Shown here: in pieces, positions 5,196 to 5,804 of the stretch
Numbering within the stretch: the stretch's first letter is position 1
Layout of the letters: each line of letters begins with the position of its first letter
DNA from: an uncultured Nitrososphaera sp.
GTDB taxonomy: Archaea > Thermoproteota > Nitrososphaeria > Nitrososphaerales > Nitrososphaeraceae
DNA: 5,804 bases
Assembly (NCBI GenBank): GCA_946480575.1
Contig: CAMLKF010000084.1
Coordinates: 1 to 5,804, forward strand
Direction of reading: 5' to 3'
Notes under the pieces: generated by a model
What the model saw: the letters and a program-made list of their open reading frames with translations, nothing else
Database searches by the model: none
What the model was told of the DNA's origin: nothing
Made by a program: the position numbers and the translations under genes

Positions 5196-5651
5196 ATCTC
5201 TTCATAATTACTATTCCAGCATTTGCAGGTGAAAGCGTACTGAATGTCTTTAGAAGCAATGTTCCTACCATGACATTTGGTATAGCTAGCCACCATACGA
5301 CAGTGAGCGGGGCAGTCTCACTTTGGTTATCATACGGAGCAAATAATGATGCAACTAATGTCAGGAATGCAAAGTACGCTCCTTCAGCAATTCTTAAGCA
5401 GCGCAAACAGTCCAATTGACAAAAGAGCCATCAGTGTCCAAAAGAATGCAGTTGTAATTATATAAACATCAAAAGGAACAAAAGGAGGAGTACTCATGAT
5501 TGTCATTCCTTCTCTCATAGTTATTGTGTAAAATGCCAGTCCCAGCACTGCAAGGCCTGCCATAATAATCCCTATGTAGCGAGGCTATGGAGAGTGTGAC
5601 AAACGAGTGCAATCCTTTGTTATTGTTATTGCCCTTGCCATCATTGTTCAT
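5194..5651 (-). pseudogene. Frameshifted four-helix membrane protein gene, function unknown
   Basis: Three minus-strand frames join into one credible membrane protein of about 151 residues. It starts at ATG 5651 (MNNDGKGNNNNKGLHSF, with VTLSIAS just beyond). A +1 shift near 5579 leads to YIGIIMAGLAVLGLAFY through to a second hydrophobic helix ending LLSIGLFALL. Another +1 shift near 5395-5400 leads to RIAEGAYFAFLTLVAS, a polar loop, then TVVWWLAIPNVMVGTLLLKT and the TAG at 5194. Each frame taken alone breaks off inside a helix, while the joined product has four well-spaced membrane helices. The span of 458 nt equals 151 codons plus stop plus exactly two extra bases. No known family is recognised. 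Its start overlaps the stop of the upstream broken gene by 11 nt, the layout of a coupled operon. Real decay is more likely than error because the upstream gene is broken too, but sequencing error is not excluded. Confidence 0.6.
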
Positions 5652-5804
5652 CTTCACGATATAGCATATGCAACCCAGTTGCTTTTGAGCCTTTGACTAT
5701 CTTCTCAGCATACTTGTCCTATCTTGTTAAACCAGTTCTCTACAAACTCTTATCTCACTGCGTAAGGAGTATGGAATATCTGGTTGAAATCGCCTACAGT
5801 CAGT
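5641..5804 (-). pseudogene. 3' end of a degraded soluble-protein gene, truncated by the window edge
   Basis: Entering from the right edge, a minus-strand frame reads LTVGDFNQIFHTPYAVR, then an in-frame TAA (5750-5752), then EFVENWFNKIG. After a +1 shift near 5719 it continues DKYAEKIVKGSKATGLHM and LYREDEQ to a TGA at 5641-5643. The joined text is protein-like, hydrophilic and without membrane helices, and it reads far better than any single frame, each of which is quickly closed. Family not recognised. Its stop overlaps the start codon region of the broken membrane-protein gene, so the two were probably co-transcribed. The 5' part lies beyond the window. Confidence 0.45.

Noticed and set aside
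1..5804. CRISPR array, insertion sequence ends, integrase or attachment site
   Set aside because: No regularly spaced direct repeats, no transposase-like motif and no terminal inverted repeat pair were seen on either strand.

Overview
The window looks like chromosomal DNA from a soil-type ammonia-oxidising archaeon (Thaumarchaeota/Nitrososphaerota, Nitrososphaera-like). This is an inference from three things: a membrane-anchored blue-copper protein, archaeal-style aspartate kinase and branched-chain aminotransferase genes, and start codons with a TATA-like box about 25-35 nt upstream and little or no Shine-Dalgarno leader. Base composition is uneven. The left part (1-1430) and right part (5033-5804) are visibly AT-rich, while the metabolic block (about 2164-4790) is GC-rich.

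Layout: (1) 1-265, a leader region with T-runs and a promoter, no convincing gene. (2) 266-1102 (+), an unrecognised polytopic membrane protein with a highly charged linker. (3) 1103-1430, mostly empty, with a symmetric TATA-like box followed at leaderless distance by a 29-codon frame. (4) 1431-1913 (-), a membrane-anchored cupredoxin with an amicyanin-type copper loop. (5) 1914-2163, a divergent intergenic region. (6) 2164-2451 (+), a small His-containing three-helix membrane protein whose last codons overlap, tail to tail, the 3' end of (7). (7) 2400-3344 (-), branched-chain amino-acid aminotransferase (ilvE), which directly abuts (8). (8) 3345-4790 (-), aspartate kinase with C-terminal ACT region (lysC). 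(9) 4791-4882, a compact divergent promoter region holding a palindrome. (10) 4883-5032 (+), a tiny zinc-ribbon protein with a six-Asp run. (11) 5033-5193, nothing recognisable apart from a hairpin at its end. (12) 5194-5804 (-), two overlapping genes broken by frameshifts and a stop.

The kinase and aminotransferase form a two-gene operon. The kinase opens the aspartate family pathway (lysine/threonine/methionine, and isoleucine via threonine); the aminotransferase completes isoleucine, leucine and valine. The cupredoxin points to copper-based electron transfer outside the membrane. The right end is a decayed operon: a soluble protein followed by a four-helix membrane protein, with reading frames that can be rejoined only across three +1 shifts and one in-frame stop. 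I see no convincing new defence system, mobile element or CRISPR array. The most unusual items are the broken gene pair, the convergent gene overlap and the palindrome in the divergent kinase/zinc-ribbon promoter.
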